Origin: Podospora pseudocomata
Lineage: Eukaryota > Ascomycota > Sordariomycetes > Sordariales > Podosporaceae
Direction: 5' to 3'
NCBI RefSeq assembly: GCF_035222375.1
Contig: NC_085888.1
Coordinates: 186,001 to 250,000 of the forward strand
Length of the DNA: 64,000 nt
Shown: one piece after another, positions 1-11,408 of the stretch
How the letters are laid out: each line of letters starts with the position of its first letter
How positions within the stretch are numbered: the stretch's first letter is position 1
Position numbers and translations under genes: made by a program
The notes under the pieces: generated by a model
The model's database searches: none
The model's input: only the letters and a program-made list of their open reading frames with translations
What the model was told of the DNA's origin: nothing

Positions 1-425
1 GGTCACCGGAGACCCGAGAGGAGGACTTTCTTTGGGCGGCTTTGCTAACCCGTTCAACATTGACTCGAAAACCAAGGAACGAAGCTACCCTGATAACAGG
101 CACTATCTTGCAGCCAAAGGGAGAAATAATCTCAAGGTTATTACCGGGGCTCGCTCTCGTGACAAAGATTCACACCGATGTGAGAAAGCAAGACGCCCGC
201 CCCTCCAACTGTCACAGGCATGGGGTATGCCAAGGACGGGGTGAAGCACAATGTCTGGATCAACGAGGAGGTGATTGTCTCGGCAAGAGCAGTTGAGTCT
301 CCCAAGCTGCTAGAGCTGCCTGGGATTGGCAGCTCTAGACTTCTGAACAAGTTGGGAATCAAGGTGGTGGTCAACAATGGCTTTTGTTGGAGAGAATTAC
401 CAAAATCACCTCATGTTGCCTCTGG
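1..425 (+). pseudogene. GMC oxidoreductase remnant (frameshifted, truncated at both ends)
   Basis: This is an internal piece of a glucose-methanol-choline oxidoreductase (FAD-dependent alcohol/choline dehydrogenase family). One frame reads GGFANPFNIDSKTKERSY, then NLKVITGA. The sequence then slips to a second frame (LVTKIHTD), and to a third for YAKDGVKHNVWINEEVIVSA. That third frame runs into ESPKLLELPGIGSS, the GMC signature 2. After about base 380 it slips again to GENYQNHLMLPLG, the conserved loop that follows the signature. At least three frame changes lie within 400 bases. The homology stops where the convergent decarboxylase gene ends (stop at 471), so the 3' part is lost. The 5' part, with the Rossmann-fold GxGxxG, would lie outside the window. 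I conclude it is non-functional; the family call is firm, the substrate unknowable. Confidence 0.85.
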
Positions 426-470
426 GGTTAGTACCTTGCTCATTGTCCTCAAGATCCTCTTCCAATTAAC

Positions 471-3400
471 CTACTCACCACAGTTCGGACAAACACGCAC
501 CCCATTCCCATCCGCAACCACCCCATTCGTTGTGGCCTCCCTCTTCCCCCCAGATATTGAAACCCCCCTATCAATCTCCTTCCCAACCTTGCCAAACCTC
601 TTCCGCCAGAGACTGACCTTCTGCTCCTCCGTCTCCTTCCACGGATCCCGGTTAATCCTCTCCACATCCACCACCATACCCCCGACGTCTTCTTTCAGGA
701 CGAGTTTCCCCCTAGCTATGGGTTCGGTCTTTTTGATTTCTGTCAGCAGACCCCTCGCGCTAGCTGCTGTTTGTTAGCTTCTTCTCCCTCCTACTCCTGA
801 TGGTGAGGTAGGAATGTAACAGGGAAATAAAAAAAGAATGGTAACTCACCATCAGGTGCGCGATCGTCACCCCATATCGATACTCTAAACTCCCTCCCGG
901 GGTTGAAGAAGAAGTTTGCGGGAAGGGGGTGGTCAGCGGGGAAGGGTTGGAGTGCTGCTTCGTGGATGCCTTCGAGGGCGAGAATTGCCCCTTTTGTGAG
1001 GGCGGTGGAGAAGGGGATGGGCTGTTCATTGTCGAGGGTTAGTTCGATGGGGGAGGAGAGGAAGATGTTGGGGGATTTGGTGAGGATGTGGTCGATGTAG
1101 AGCTGGTGGGGGGTTTCTGATGGGGAGGAGGTATGGCTGGGGAGGCCGTAGAGGTAGAACGGGCAGAAGCCGGAGGGGTAGGTGTCGTCGTGGGAGGAGG
1201 TGTTCAAGGGGCGGTTTTTGAGGATGGAGAGGATGGTCAGGGGGGTGCGGGGGAGGATGGTGCCACTGGATGAAGGGCAGTTAGCGGGACGGGAGCGGAA
1301 AAGGGAGAGGAGAGAAGAGGGGCTTACTTGGACGAGGTGCTGAGATTTCCGACGAGGGTTGTGCTGGATGTCCTGGAGGAAAGTAAAGAGTCGAGGTCGA
1401 TTTTGTCAGAGGTTTTGAGGATGATCTCATCGTCGCCTGTGTTGCCTTCCAACAGGCTGTACGCCCGCTGACCCTCTTCGCTGGCAAACTCTGCCTCCAG
1501 AATGATTTGCTTGCGGTGCTTGGCGAGGTGGAACATGGGTCTGTAAGACAGGTAAACAGTCCTGGCCGTGCCACGGCCTCTGATCCAGAAGCTGTGATAA
1601 TCTGGGCTGTCGTCGTTTCGTGCCTGGCATACTTTGACTTCCTTTTCGACAAGCTCTCGGAAAGTCTCGCCGAGCATGTTGATGAATCGGCCGTGGTCTC
1701 CGTCCATGGTTGCCAAGGGACTCATCACCACGTTACGAAGCACCATTAGCTTTTCGTGAGGGGTGCTGGTGTCAAGCCCGAGACGTCGCTTGAAGTTGGT
1801 GGCGCAGTCTCCGTAGTCCTTGTACTCAAACTCTGTGGAGGTCAAGTACAATGGGATGGAAGAAGGGTTGTCATCAGGATGGTCGACCGATAGACGACTG
1901 ATGACACGCTCCATGAGGTAGTTTGCTTCTTCAACATCGGTGTTGAGGCAGCCATCTGGGTGGCGCCAGTTGAGAGCAAAGGCGTTGATATTGAGATCCG
2001 AGCCAAGGGCGCGGAGAAGTGTGATGGTTTTGTCGGCCTGGTTTATGGTGATGCTGTCCTGGGCGATGATCTCGGTGTTTGACTTGTTGAGGATTTCTTC
2101 TCTGATTCTCTGCTTTTCTCGCTCGACCTCCCTCGGATCAGAAGAGGATTCTGAAGGCAATGCGTTGAAGGGAGTGCAGACGAACGAGTCTCTTGGGGTG
2201 GAGAGTGCGGCCCAGAGGGCCGAGAGCTGCCTGTTGTCAACCGGAGTACAATTGCGTCAAATCAGCACCCGAGGTAACTCACACGAGACGAGGTGAAGCA
2301 TGCTTCTGCCAAAAGAGCGCCGTATCCCTTCTGATCAAGCCCTATGCACTTGTTAGACAGCCATGTCGAGACAGCTGATGCACCTGGCTTGCTGTGCTCA
2401 TTGTCAGCTTGCTGTCAAGCTAGGAAATGGACTGCCGTTGTCCCTTACCTTCCCTCCACACCATAAATCCCAATACTGGTGACTGCCCCTCGAGACAAGT
2501 ACGGACTTGTCCATGTCACAAGATTCTTGATCCTCCCGTCTCGATACGTCAGTGCACCAGCAGGATAGGGGATGTACCCTGCCTTGTGGGGGTCGACCGT
2601 GATCGAGTCGCAGTACCGCAAAGCAAAGAGAGATTGTTGTGTCTCGACCCTCAAGCTCAGGTCCGGCACAAGGCCGTCATCGCCCCCGTCTCTGTCGGCA
2701 TCATCCTGGCCCTCTCGAGGCAGCATCGTGGCGAAGTAGCCTCCCCAGGCTGCATCGGCATGAACCATAAATGACATGCCCCGTGCTTGAAATCGCTGTC
2801 TCATGGCCAGGATCTTCTCCAACGGATCCACGGCCCCTTCTTCCGTGGACCCAATGACAGCTACAACCGAATAAACAGGCTGTTGCCTAGCAAACCGCTC
2901 CTCCAGCAGCTTCTCCAGCTTATCAAGATCAACCCTCGCATCATGGTCAACCCCAACACTGACAGCATTATCGGACCCCAATCCAACCAGCGCTGCTGCT
3001 TTGGGCCAGGAGTAGTGCTTGGTGCTGGGCACAAAGAACTGCCCATCCATCCCCTCACCAACCCCAAAATGTCGATTCAGCGCCTCCTTCCCTACCGTCT
3101 GAACATTGTACTCTGCCATCGCCTTCTCCAACCACTCCGGCGTGATCCCAAACTGCTCGTGCAAGAGCCCGGGGATATCCACAACAGTTTTCACCCTCAG
3201 GTTCACCATCTCCCACAAACTCATCTCCTTCAGCAGCTTCGACCTGCCCTCACAAGTTCGGACTTTGAACTCCTCACTGATAAATCTCAACGGGCCATCT
3301 TCGTCATCCATTGCCTTCCTCACAGACAGCGGGTAATACTTTAGGTTTCTCGCCACCCACAGAGCTTCAATGTTGGCAACGGTGCCATCGCAGGTGACAT

Positions 3401-3974
3401 GGCCCCAGGCCTTGTCCTGCTCTTCAAAACCAAACAGCTCGCAGAGCTGCTCACCGACTTCGATCTCAGCGACGGTGGACAAGGGGGAGGCTTCAATGGC
3501 AACGTTGTTGGGGTTGTAGAGCATGGTCATGAAGTAGCCCAGCAGGGCAGGCATGCTGAGGTCGGTGCACATGTGAGCTTGGTACCGGGGGGACCAAAAG
3601 GGGATGGAGTGCTGGCCGAGGAGGCGCGCCGTTTGCTGGACGGCGGTCTTGGTCCGGGCGGCGGAGGCGAGGAAGGAGGGAGAGGTCTGGATAGAGGAGG
3701 GAATGAAGGTGAAGTCGTTTTCCTGGCTAGTTTATTAGCACAGCCCCAGACTTGACTGGAAGAGACCTGGAAGAAAGGAAAGAGAGACGACATCTTGTTC
3801 AAAGTAGTTCTTGCGGGCGAGTTGGAGTTCGTCGAGGATCGTGGTGATGTTTTCTCGGAATTGGGGGAGGTTCTCGGCGCGGGGGCCAATGAAGTAGGAG
3901 CTGATCACCTCGTGGGTGGTGTCCTTGGCCTCTTCGGCGGGCATGATGGCTTTGGTTTTGGCCGGACGAGTCAT
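471..3974 (-). CDS. Group II PLP-dependent decarboxylase (tyrosine/aromatic amino-acid decarboxylase-like), 1057 aa
   Basis: Six exons fit: 3974-3792, 3722-2449, 2391-2283, 2226-1328, 1265-850 and 763-471. They sum to 3174 bases (1057 codons plus stop). The pyridoxal-phosphate lysine is visible in DSITVDPHKAGYIPYPAG, near residue 440, and VHADAAWGG holds the aspartate that contacts the pyridine nitrogen. The DPHKxGYIPYPAG form is that of tyrosine decarboxylases rather than glutamate decarboxylases, so an aromatic amine product is plausible but unproven. The catalytic domain fills roughly residues 60-500. About 550 further residues (exons 3-6) form a charged C-terminal region that I do not recognise, so the protein is about twice the usual family length. 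The first donor (GTCGTC) is atypical, so the exon 1 boundary is the least certain. The start ATG is the first in frame and precedes a Lys-rich N-terminus. No signal peptide is seen; probably cytosolic. Confidence 0.88.
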
Positions 3975-4912
3975 TGTATAATCAATAATAGTATGGAATG
4001 TAAGAAGGCGTGGAATTTTGAAGATGTCTGCCCCTGAGTCTGATCTCCAACGGGGCTGTCATGGACTTTATAGACCTGTCTCTCACGCATCGACGCCCCT
4101 CATCATCATCATTCCATGTTTTTGTTGCATATCCACAACCTTTCCCTCGTACTAATGCGGCCTAGTTACGCGGACACAGACGATCGGTCTGTGCCAGTAA
4201 AGACGAGATGAACCAGTGCCACAAACCGCACAGCAGCTGCGATGAATAATGGTATGCCCCATTTGCCAACCGCATGATGAAGCTCAGCTGCAAGCCACGC
4301 GCGGCGTGTTTCAAGACGTTGCTTCCGCACAGAGTTGATGATCCTGCTGTGGTCCTGTAGACTGTGGTTGCTTCGTCATACATGTCTCAGCGATACCCCA
4401 ACTTCGCTCAAAGGTATACCGATCAAAGTAGGTTCTACCTGGAGAGGCAACTCCAGAGAATCGCGCGGATGTGAATCATTCATGCCTACCCGCCGGGATA
4501 GGAGCAAGCAAAACAATAGCCTCTCTGAATTAACCATAACCCTAACCCCTCCGCTTGTAATGCCTTGGTCAGGAAAAGGGGCAAGTCTCCACACAGCGTC
4601 CGTTGCTCTTGACAATGATGGCAACCTTGGACTTACCAACATGGCCAAATACTTTGACATTCTCCTCACAGTGGCTCAAAAACTCTTCCTCTCAAGGCTT
4701 CACCAAAACACCAAGTCTTGCACCATCACCATGCTCAAATTTACATCCACTTCTCACTCTCTGTCGCCGCGTCAACACCGACACCAAAGCAGGATTTCGG
4801 CCCTGGAGTTGAATTAGAAACCAAGGATATAAACCACTAATTTCTGACCGCTTTTTGTTTTTTCTTTCTGTTTTCTTTCCACCAACACCCTTCATCACCA
4901 CCCCTTATCACC
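3975..4912. other. Non-coding spacer (decarboxylase 5' region)
   Basis: This holds the upstream region of the decarboxylase. I see no credible gene. The only item of note is a short telomere-like CCCTAA stretch (ataaccctaacccct, about 4540-4554), too short to be a telomere relic and more like a promoter telo-box. Confidence 0.5.
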
Positions 4913-5380
4913 ATGGCTCCCTCCCCCACCCCCCCACAAATGCTCCAACCCTCCTGTTCTTCCATTTAAAACCACCACCCCCCACCTCCTCCACTGCTCC
5001 CGCTGCCGCACCACCCACTACTGCCCCCCCAATCGCCGATCCGCCCACTGGCCCTCCCACAAGGCCAAATGCCACCGCCCCAACTACGTCCTCCAGTTCT
5101 CCCTCCTCCCCCTCAACATCACCAACCCTGCCATCGCCCGCACCCTCTCCTGCCCATCCTCGGCCAAGTTTTCCCACCTCCGCTCGGCCCTCCAGATCGC
5201 CTGCTATAATGATGGGAAATTGGATGATTTGTTGACATGTGGGAGAAGCTCAAGGAGGCGTATCGGGCGGCGAGGCCGACGGCGGAGCAGAGGGAGAAGA
5301 TGAAGTGGTATGGGACGGTTTGTGTCAATGGTGACAGGCAGGGTCTGTGCGGGGATAGGGTGTACGTGTGGGACAAATGA
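4913..5380 (+). pseudogene. MYND-type zinc-finger protein gene, frameshifted
   Basis: The ATG at 4913 opens a short frame (MAPSPTPPQ...) that stops after 18 codons. In the next frame a MYND finger is clear from about 4986: LLHCSRCRTTHYC, then HWPSHKAKC. This keeps the later Cys/His ligands and the W-x-x-H-K-x-x-C tail, but the usual first CxxC is reduced to one cysteine. That frame continues to NDGKLDDLL near 5222, then the conserved reading passes to another frame as DMWEKLKEAY...MKWYGTVCVNGDRQG and ends at a TGA at 5378-5380. At least two frame changes, with no intron signals between them, indicate a decayed gene. MYND proteins usually bind proline-rich partners. It could be rescued only if the assembly had indel errors here. 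Confidence 0.75.
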
Positions 5381-5870
5381 CGAGCTGCTGGAGTTGTCGA
5401 TTGATAATCGAGTATGAAAAGCACAAGTTTGTATAGATATAGAACACTTTGACATAGAAAGGCAACGCGAACCTTTTCGGCAATCCGTCTCCCTTAAAAG
5501 TTCTGTATTTGACGCCATCGCCTCGACTTCAGCATACCCTTTGGCCGAGCGAGAAGTCCTTGACCACTGGTGGCTATTCTAGAGGTATACATGCCAGTAT
5601 GAAAAGCTTTTCTACGCCGCTTCACCAGACTAGACCTCAATCTGGCGGTAGTTCGCCATTCTCTGCTTCTCCTTTGAAATTTGTCTGCACTAACAGACGT
5701 AGAGAAGAAGACGGATGACAAAGAAACAAACCAGCATTCTCATTCAGATAAATGTCCATCATACAGAAAGCCATTCTCTAAAAGAGAGCATAGGTCGCAA
5801 GGAAGGTAACGTCACAATTCCCCCGCACCGGGTCGAGCCTTTTTCCGAGACCCTGTCCCACTCGACTGCC
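5381..5870. other. Non-coding spacer
   Basis: Lies between the MYND pseudogene and the alpha/beta hydrolase and presumably carries the hydrolase promoter. I see no gene, RNA or repeat. Confidence 0.4.
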
Positions 5871-7131
5871 ATGAACCTACCTATCATCCGATGTTGCACT
5901 GGCCCTTCTGATGGCGTTTTCAACCATCATGCTTGCCAAAATCATCAACTGGTAATGGACAGTATTCCGGCCGACGCACATACCCGGGAGGTGTTTTACG
6001 TTGGCGGCGAATATGTTGATGACGGCACCGGCAATGAGACGGTATACGGGCAGGTGTATGTCGAGCACCTCGTCCCAGTCCGTACACCCCTTCAGAAATA
6101 CCCCATAGTCTTCATCCCTGGAAGCAGTCGCACAGGCATTGTAGGTCACATCGTCCGGGCCAACCTTGATTCACCCCAACTAACCCACCACCCAGGACTT
6201 CCTCACCACCCCAGCCAACAACGACAACACCAACTCGCCCACCCAACAAAGCTGGTCCTCCCACTTCCTCTCCCTCTCCCACGAGCTCTACCTCATCGAC
6301 CCCCCCTTCCGCGGCCGCTCCCCCTGGCACCCTCCCAACCACCTCTCCTCCTCCTCCTCCTCCCCATACCTCACCTTCGGCGCGGGCCCCCTCCAAAAAG
6401 CCTGGGCCACCCCGCCCTCCTCCACCCAATGGCCCGACAGTCCCCCCGCAGGCAAAGGCTCCCCCGCCTTCGACCACGTCATGAGGTCGACCCACCCGCA
6501 GCTCGCCAACCTGGCAGAAGAGCAATCCGTCGCCCAAAAGTCTCTGGCGGCCCTCCTGGACAAGATCGGCAAGCCCGCCATCCTCCTGGCTCACAGCATG
6601 GGCTGCAAGATAGCCTGGCTGCTCGCCGACGCGCGGCCGGGGCTGGTGAGGGCGATTGTGGCCGTGGAGCCTGCCGGGCCGGCGTTTCAGATGAGGGGGA
6701 TGGGGGGGTTGAGGAAGGAGCCGACCGTGTTTGGGCTGACCGAGGTGAGGTTGGGGTTTGAGCCTGCGGTTGGGGAGGGGGGGGAGGGGTTGAGGAGGCG
6801 GTTGGTCAAGCCGGGGGAGGAGGGGCTGTTGGAGTGTTGGCTTCAGGACGATGGGGAAGCCGGGGAGGTGAGGAAGCTGGTGAATTTGAGAAGGGTGGAG
6901 GTGTTGGTCGTGACGGGGGAGGGGTCGCCTCATAAGGGGTATGACTGGGGGACGGTGGAGTTTTTGAGGCAGGCTGGGGTGGAGGGGGTGGAGCATTTAG
7001 TGCTGAGGGGAGAGGCGGGAGGGGTTCTGGAGGGGAGGGGGGGAGGGGGGAACGGACATATGATGATGTTGGAGAGGAATAGGGGGCGGATTGGGGAGGT
7101 TTTGGGCCAGTGGGTTGGGAGGAGGGTGTGA
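5871..7131 (+). CDS. Alpha/beta hydrolase family protein, 401 aa
   Basis: There are two exons, 5871-6140 and 6196-7131. The 55-bp intron has donor GTAGGT, branch CTAAC and acceptor CCCAG. The joined frame reads PIVFIPGSSRTGI then DFLTTPANN, and HELYLIDPPFRGRSPW follows. The nucleophile elbow is LLAHSMGCK (serine near residue 208, an AHSMG variant of GxSxG). The C-terminal GNGHMMMLERN supplies the catalytic histidine. These match a fungal alpha/beta hydrolase group of roughly 350-400 aa often annotated only as hydrolase/esterase; the substrate is unknown. The frame is open upstream to 5715. The ATG at 5871 is chosen because conserved sequence begins soon after it; the ATG at 5955 is an alternative. 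No convincing signal peptide is seen. The third base is strongly G-rich after about 6650, but the frame stays intact. Confidence 0.85.
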
Positions 7132-8742
7132 GGGTTGGTGGTCATTGATGTAAGGGGCTCTATGATATGACGCTGCGTCTACATATTCTTGTTTACATAA
7201 AGGCATGTGCTGAGGATACTGCCCCAAGGTCAGATGGCCTAGAGACATATCGCCAATCCACAAACTGCAACCACCTACAGCGTCAAAGGGACCCAACTAC
7301 GTACCGTGCCTATTTACAGCCCCATGTACCAATGCTCAGTCACCCAAGCCCAAAGATAGGGGTCTACAAAATGGTCACCATGTCAACCACCTCATCCCGA
7401 TCCTTATTTACATGTAGGGGTTAACCTGCGCAGCAAAAGGGGTTGCTGCATCAACCCTAACCCTCGTTCGAGGACAGTCTGATCAACTTTCACGAACATT
7501 ACAAGCTGAATAGGTCAACATCCTCAAACAAACCCAAACAGATAAATATTGTTAACAAACAGACCCCAAGTTCCTATGTCCCTTTCCCACCTTTCCCACG
7601 AAAAACAAAAGAAATCAAAAAGTCCGAGGTCTCTGTCTTGGATAATCATCGGATTTCATGCGGTGCTTCTTCTTGTTTGGGAAACCAGCGCGAAAACGAG
7701 AAACGCGTGGGACATACTTTGCTGCGCGTCTGGGTATTGCAGATGGATAAGGTACAAAAACATCAAAAAACGAAACCACGGAATCTTTGATGATCAATAC
7801 ATACCTATCTGGTGCTTTGTTGACTACCTTACCTGGATTACCTAGATTGCGAGCCAAGAGTAGAGCCTTGTGAGCCTGCGGTTGGCGGTGCTGTGCTGTT
7901 GACTTGGCTTTTGGTTCGGTCTGGGAGAGAGGTGTGAATGCGGTGTAATCACGTTGGTACCGAATTTTTAGGGTTGAATCGCTGATGAAAGTATGGGCTT
8001 TCTTGAGGGTTGGAAAGGGTACCTAGGTTTATAGCGTTGATAATTGGTCCTATCGACAGGGATATCCAACGCGTGGGACTTGTTGCTTGAAGAGATGGGT
8101 CGTCTTGAAGAGAGGAGTGTTGAGAGAGTGAGGAGGAGGGGTATAGAGCAGGGTCGCAAGCTGAACTGGACCCCTGTTATTGAAGGTGACGGCAATTGGC
8201 TCGCTAGCCTGCGTCTTGATTGACAGGGTTGACATGGTCTGGGCATTGGGCAGCGGTTTTCTTTGGGCTGGGCTTGGGGCCGAGCAAAAAAGATTACCAC
8301 GATGCTGGGGACTGGGAGCAGGTGGTGGTATCAACTTGTATGTATGAATACGGTAGGTGCCCGACTGGTGCTCTTTGCAAGCAGCCACATGCAGCCACCC
8401 GCGACGCGACGGGCAGGAAAACGACGACGGCCTCGAATGGATGGAGAATGCCTGGCGAGTTGCGGCTGTGAGTTGCTACAGACGCCTCTTTCGTTAGCGC
8501 CATGCGTGGTGGTCCCAGTTACACTCACACCCAGACCGCCGGGTTCTGTTTGGTCGAGGGTGGCTGTTTTTGCTTGGCTTTCACGGAGGCGAGCCGCAAT
8601 GCGGAAATTCTCCAAATGCGGCGAGGATGCTGTTGTCCGTGTCTGGACTGCTTCCTCGAGTTAAAGATGGCGACGTCCCCGGAGCCGCGTTCCAGCTTTC
8701 TTTCTGTCTTGCCCCTGGATTGAAGAGTTCTCCAAACCAAAC
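7132..8742. other. Long spacer, no supported gene
   Basis: This is 1.6 kb without recognisable coding similarity. On the minus strand an open frame begins at 8233 (MSTLSIKTQASEP...) and another lies at 7857-7615 (basic, RYVLIIKDSV...). I could not join them with convincing splice sites or match them to a family, so I do not call them. A telo-box-like ccctaaccct occurs near 7455-7464. The last about 200 bases before 8743 probably hold the promoter of the membrane glycoprotein. Confidence 0.4.
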
Positions 8743-10235
8743 ATGGCCGTCCAAAGTCTTCGCCGGCTGGTCGCCGCCTCGGTATGGCTTCCTGCTGGTG
8801 TTTACTCACACATTGCGGGGACTGAGCGATTCAACCCGACATCGCCAGTTGAGACTGGACTGGCACCCGCACGGGTTGGCCACCTCGAATTCCAGCACCC
8901 ACCAGCACCCACCCCCCATGCGAGAGCCCTCTTCCAACGGCAGTCTGGGGAGAACACCTGCGGGTTCGTGGGTGATGAGCGGGTCCCATTTACATGCAGC
9001 GCAGAATGGGGAGCAGAGTGCCGTGTAAACTCGGATGCCCGCGCCATCGGCTGCTGTCTCTCCACCGCCTGCAACATCTGGACCGCCTGTCTTCCCTACA
9101 CGTCCTCCCGCCTGGCATCAAACCGTGACACAGACCGAACCATGTACTGGTATGCTCTTCCCGCCTGTTCTCACTCCTTCTTGCCTGTCCCACTAACCTC
9201 GCCCGTCTCCAGCTCCGACCTGGACGAGCCAGAATGTGCCACCTTGGTCTACGCCGACGGCGACTACAGCGGCTGGACCATTCCCCTCTGTGCAGCCACG
9301 TCCGTGGTCCTGCCCATCTTCGACATCACTTCCAGTTCCAACGGGGGTGGGAGAAACGGCGTCGCCAACCCGACTGATGGCGGCGGCGTTGCCAACCCGA
9401 CCGACAGCGTCAACGACGACAACAACAACAACCGCAACCTCGACACCACCAACTCTAACAGCAAGACCCCCGAGGAAGCCGTGGCTTCGACGGTGAACAC
9501 TGCCTTGATCGTTGGCGCGGTAGTCGGTGGTATCAGTACGTTCTCCCCCCAGTCCCTCCCACTTGACCTGCTTCCTGTTTTTCTGTTCCCCTTTCAAAGT
9601 GCTCATAACTAACCTACCATCGATTCTTGCGCACAGGCTTCCTAGCAATGGTAGGCATCATCATCTTCCTCATCATCTACTGCGGCCGCCGCAAGAAGAG
9701 AAACCAGGAACTCCGCCTCCAACAAGCAGGCCAGCCAACCACCATTGCTGGTGCTGGTGCTGGTGACGGTGGTACCGCTCCTCCAAACCTTGCTCCCCCT
9801 CCTGAGCAGCAAATGTCCACCGTCCCAGATGGCGCACCGCCGATGGGATTCGCCCAGGGAGCCTACGCCCATCATGGAGATAACAAGCCGGCCATGCAGG
9901 AGAGCGTCACGCCGGTTACCAGTGTGGCGCACGTGACGCCCACGGGAACGCCAGCGCCGGGATACACTGCTGTTGCTGGACAGCATCAGCAACAACAACA
10001 GCAGCAGCAGCAGTGGGGATCTCCTCCGGCGCCGGTGTCGCCTCAGTTCACGGGGCAGGTGGGGAATCAGCAGCCGGCGATGCCAGTTTCACCACAGGTG
10101 ACGGGATATGGGATGTACGCAGGTCAACAGTCGCAGCCGCAACAAGCACAGCAACAGGCCGGGGTTTATTTCCCGAGCAATGCCGTCGAGCTAAGCACGC
10201 AGAGGGGTGATGGGCAGGTGCATGAGGTTCAGTAG
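8743..10235 (+). CDS. Single-pass membrane glycoprotein, Mid2/WSC-like cell-surface sensor architecture, 442 aa
   Basis: There are three exons: 8743-9149, 9213-9535 and 9637-10235 (443 codons with stop). The N-terminus is hydrophobic (LVAASVWLPAGVYSHIAG), consistent with a signal peptide. A cysteine-rich ectodomain follows (CGFVGDERVPFTC, AIGCCLSTAC, CATLVYADGDYSGWTIPLC). Next come an Asn/Ser-rich low-complexity stretch and a transmembrane helix (TALIVGAVVGG...FLAMVGIIIFLIIYCG) ending in the basic stop-transfer CGRRKKR. The second intron falls inside the helix codons. The cytoplasmic tail is Pro/Gln-rich with a Q9 run. This is the common plan of fungal Mid2-like wall-stress sensors and many uncharacterised Sordariomycete membrane proteins. 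The exact role is inferred only from architecture. A similar plan is seen in the gene at the right edge of the window. Confidence 0.82.
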
Positions 10236-10974
10236 AGGACAGCGAGTCTATCGACGAGCATGCCGTGGATGTGTATATGATTTTGATGAGTGAAGGGGAT
10301 GATCTTGGGAAGGAAGTCAGTATATATATATATATATATATTTTGATGGGACTCGGGTTGGGAATACCTGGATACACGATCGTAATAACAGCGGCGCTTT
10401 TTGCTTCAATAGAGTGTTTCGTTGCAACAGTGCTTCTGGTGTTGTTCTTTTCCCCCTTTCGACCTTGTTCTGCCATACAATCACGTTTGGCGAGTCCTAG
10501 CTGCATATTTTCCATCATTGCTTGGATCTCAAGCGGCTCGGGAAAGCTGATCAAAATCATGCCTCGTCCCCAATCGCAAGCTATGCCTTTGCCAAGTGCG
10601 GCACTGTCGAGTCCCCAAATGTTACGTGCTGAGTAAGAGTCTCGTGACGACTCTCATAGTGCCAAGGTGCCCCTGAGCAAACAACCGTCCGGTGGTGGAA
10701 ATTGCCAGGCCGACGCTCCTCTTACGAAGGTCAAGTTGTGGTTGTAATCTGCCAACGGGTTGGTTGGAATACCGGGTGATTCAGCAAATATCAATGGCTG
10801 AGTGCCCTTTGTCGGCATGGCGAGGGCTGCATCGCGGACGGCGGCGAGATAGGTAGATGAGAAGGCGGTGGTTCGGTAAACCTCTCTAGCGATTGGTATA
10901 AAGAGACGAGCTCCCAGGCATGTCGTCTGTTTGGATCATCATCAAAGACAGCAAAGTTCCTCAGTTTGTCAAAG
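10236..10974. other. Spacer with (TA)n microsatellite
   Basis: No gene seen. It contains a TA dinucleotide run at 10321-10341 and a possible TATA box (tataaag) near 10898 upstream of the broken GH16 gene. Confidence 0.4.
10321..10341. repeat. (TA)n microsatellite
   Basis: About ten uninterrupted TA units just downstream of the membrane glycoprotein gene. Confidence 0.95.
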
Positions 10975-11408
10975 ATGGTCCACCTCACTACCCTCATTTC
11001 CCTGCTGGGCTTCGACGGCACCAGTCTGGGCCGCCATCCCCTCGCTGCCCAACTACCGCCTTGTTTGGGGCGACAACCTCAACTGGTCGGCCGGCTCGAG
11101 CGTCAGCCGCGACCCGAGCAACGGGTGGGAGGTGTTCAGGCGGTCCCGGTTCAACAACGACAACAATGAGGCATAAGAGCACCGCGACCACACCAACAAT
11201 ATCCGGCAGTCGAGCAGCAGGGAGCTCTACATCATCCCCGCCAAGGAGAACGGCATCTGGTGCTCGGGCCGTCTGCACCAGCCAAATACAAGGGGCTGTG
11301 GCCTGCATTCTGGGCTCTGGGACAGGGCATCAGGGAAGGCGTGAAGTGGCCCAAGTGTGGAGAGTGGTATGGGACCGGCGACGGAACGGGGGGCTTGGGT
11401 CGGCTGTG
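10975..11408 (+). pseudogene. GH16-like beta-glucanase gene, broken
   Basis: The ATG at 10975 opens a signal-peptide-like start (MVHLTTLISLLG), then the frame slips. The mature enzyme start is readable in another frame as PSLPNYRLVWGDNL, with NGWEVF and NNDNNEA, followed by a stop. A further frame gives ELYIIPAKENGIWCSGRL. A third gives GLWPAFWALGQGIREGVKWPKCGEWYG and ends at TGA 11406-11408. NYRLVWGDNF, W.SGR.., G.WPAFW.LG and VKWPKCGE are hallmarks of fungal family-16 glycoside hydrolases (laminarinase/mixed-linkage glucanase type). The sequence diverges just at the catalytic ExDxxE motif, which is missing, and everything beyond it is absent. This is a decayed and truncated gene; the original product would have been a secreted glucan-active enzyme. 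Confidence 0.78.

Noticed and set aside
4530-4560. Telomere-like CCCTAA units near 4545 (and again near 7455-7464)
   Set aside because: Only about two units each; too short to be internal telomere tracts and common as promoter telo-boxes.
7615-8388. Minus-strand open frames (MSTLSIKTQASEP..., RYVLIIKDSV...)
   Set aside because: They could not be linked by convincing splice sites, and no domain or family was recognised.
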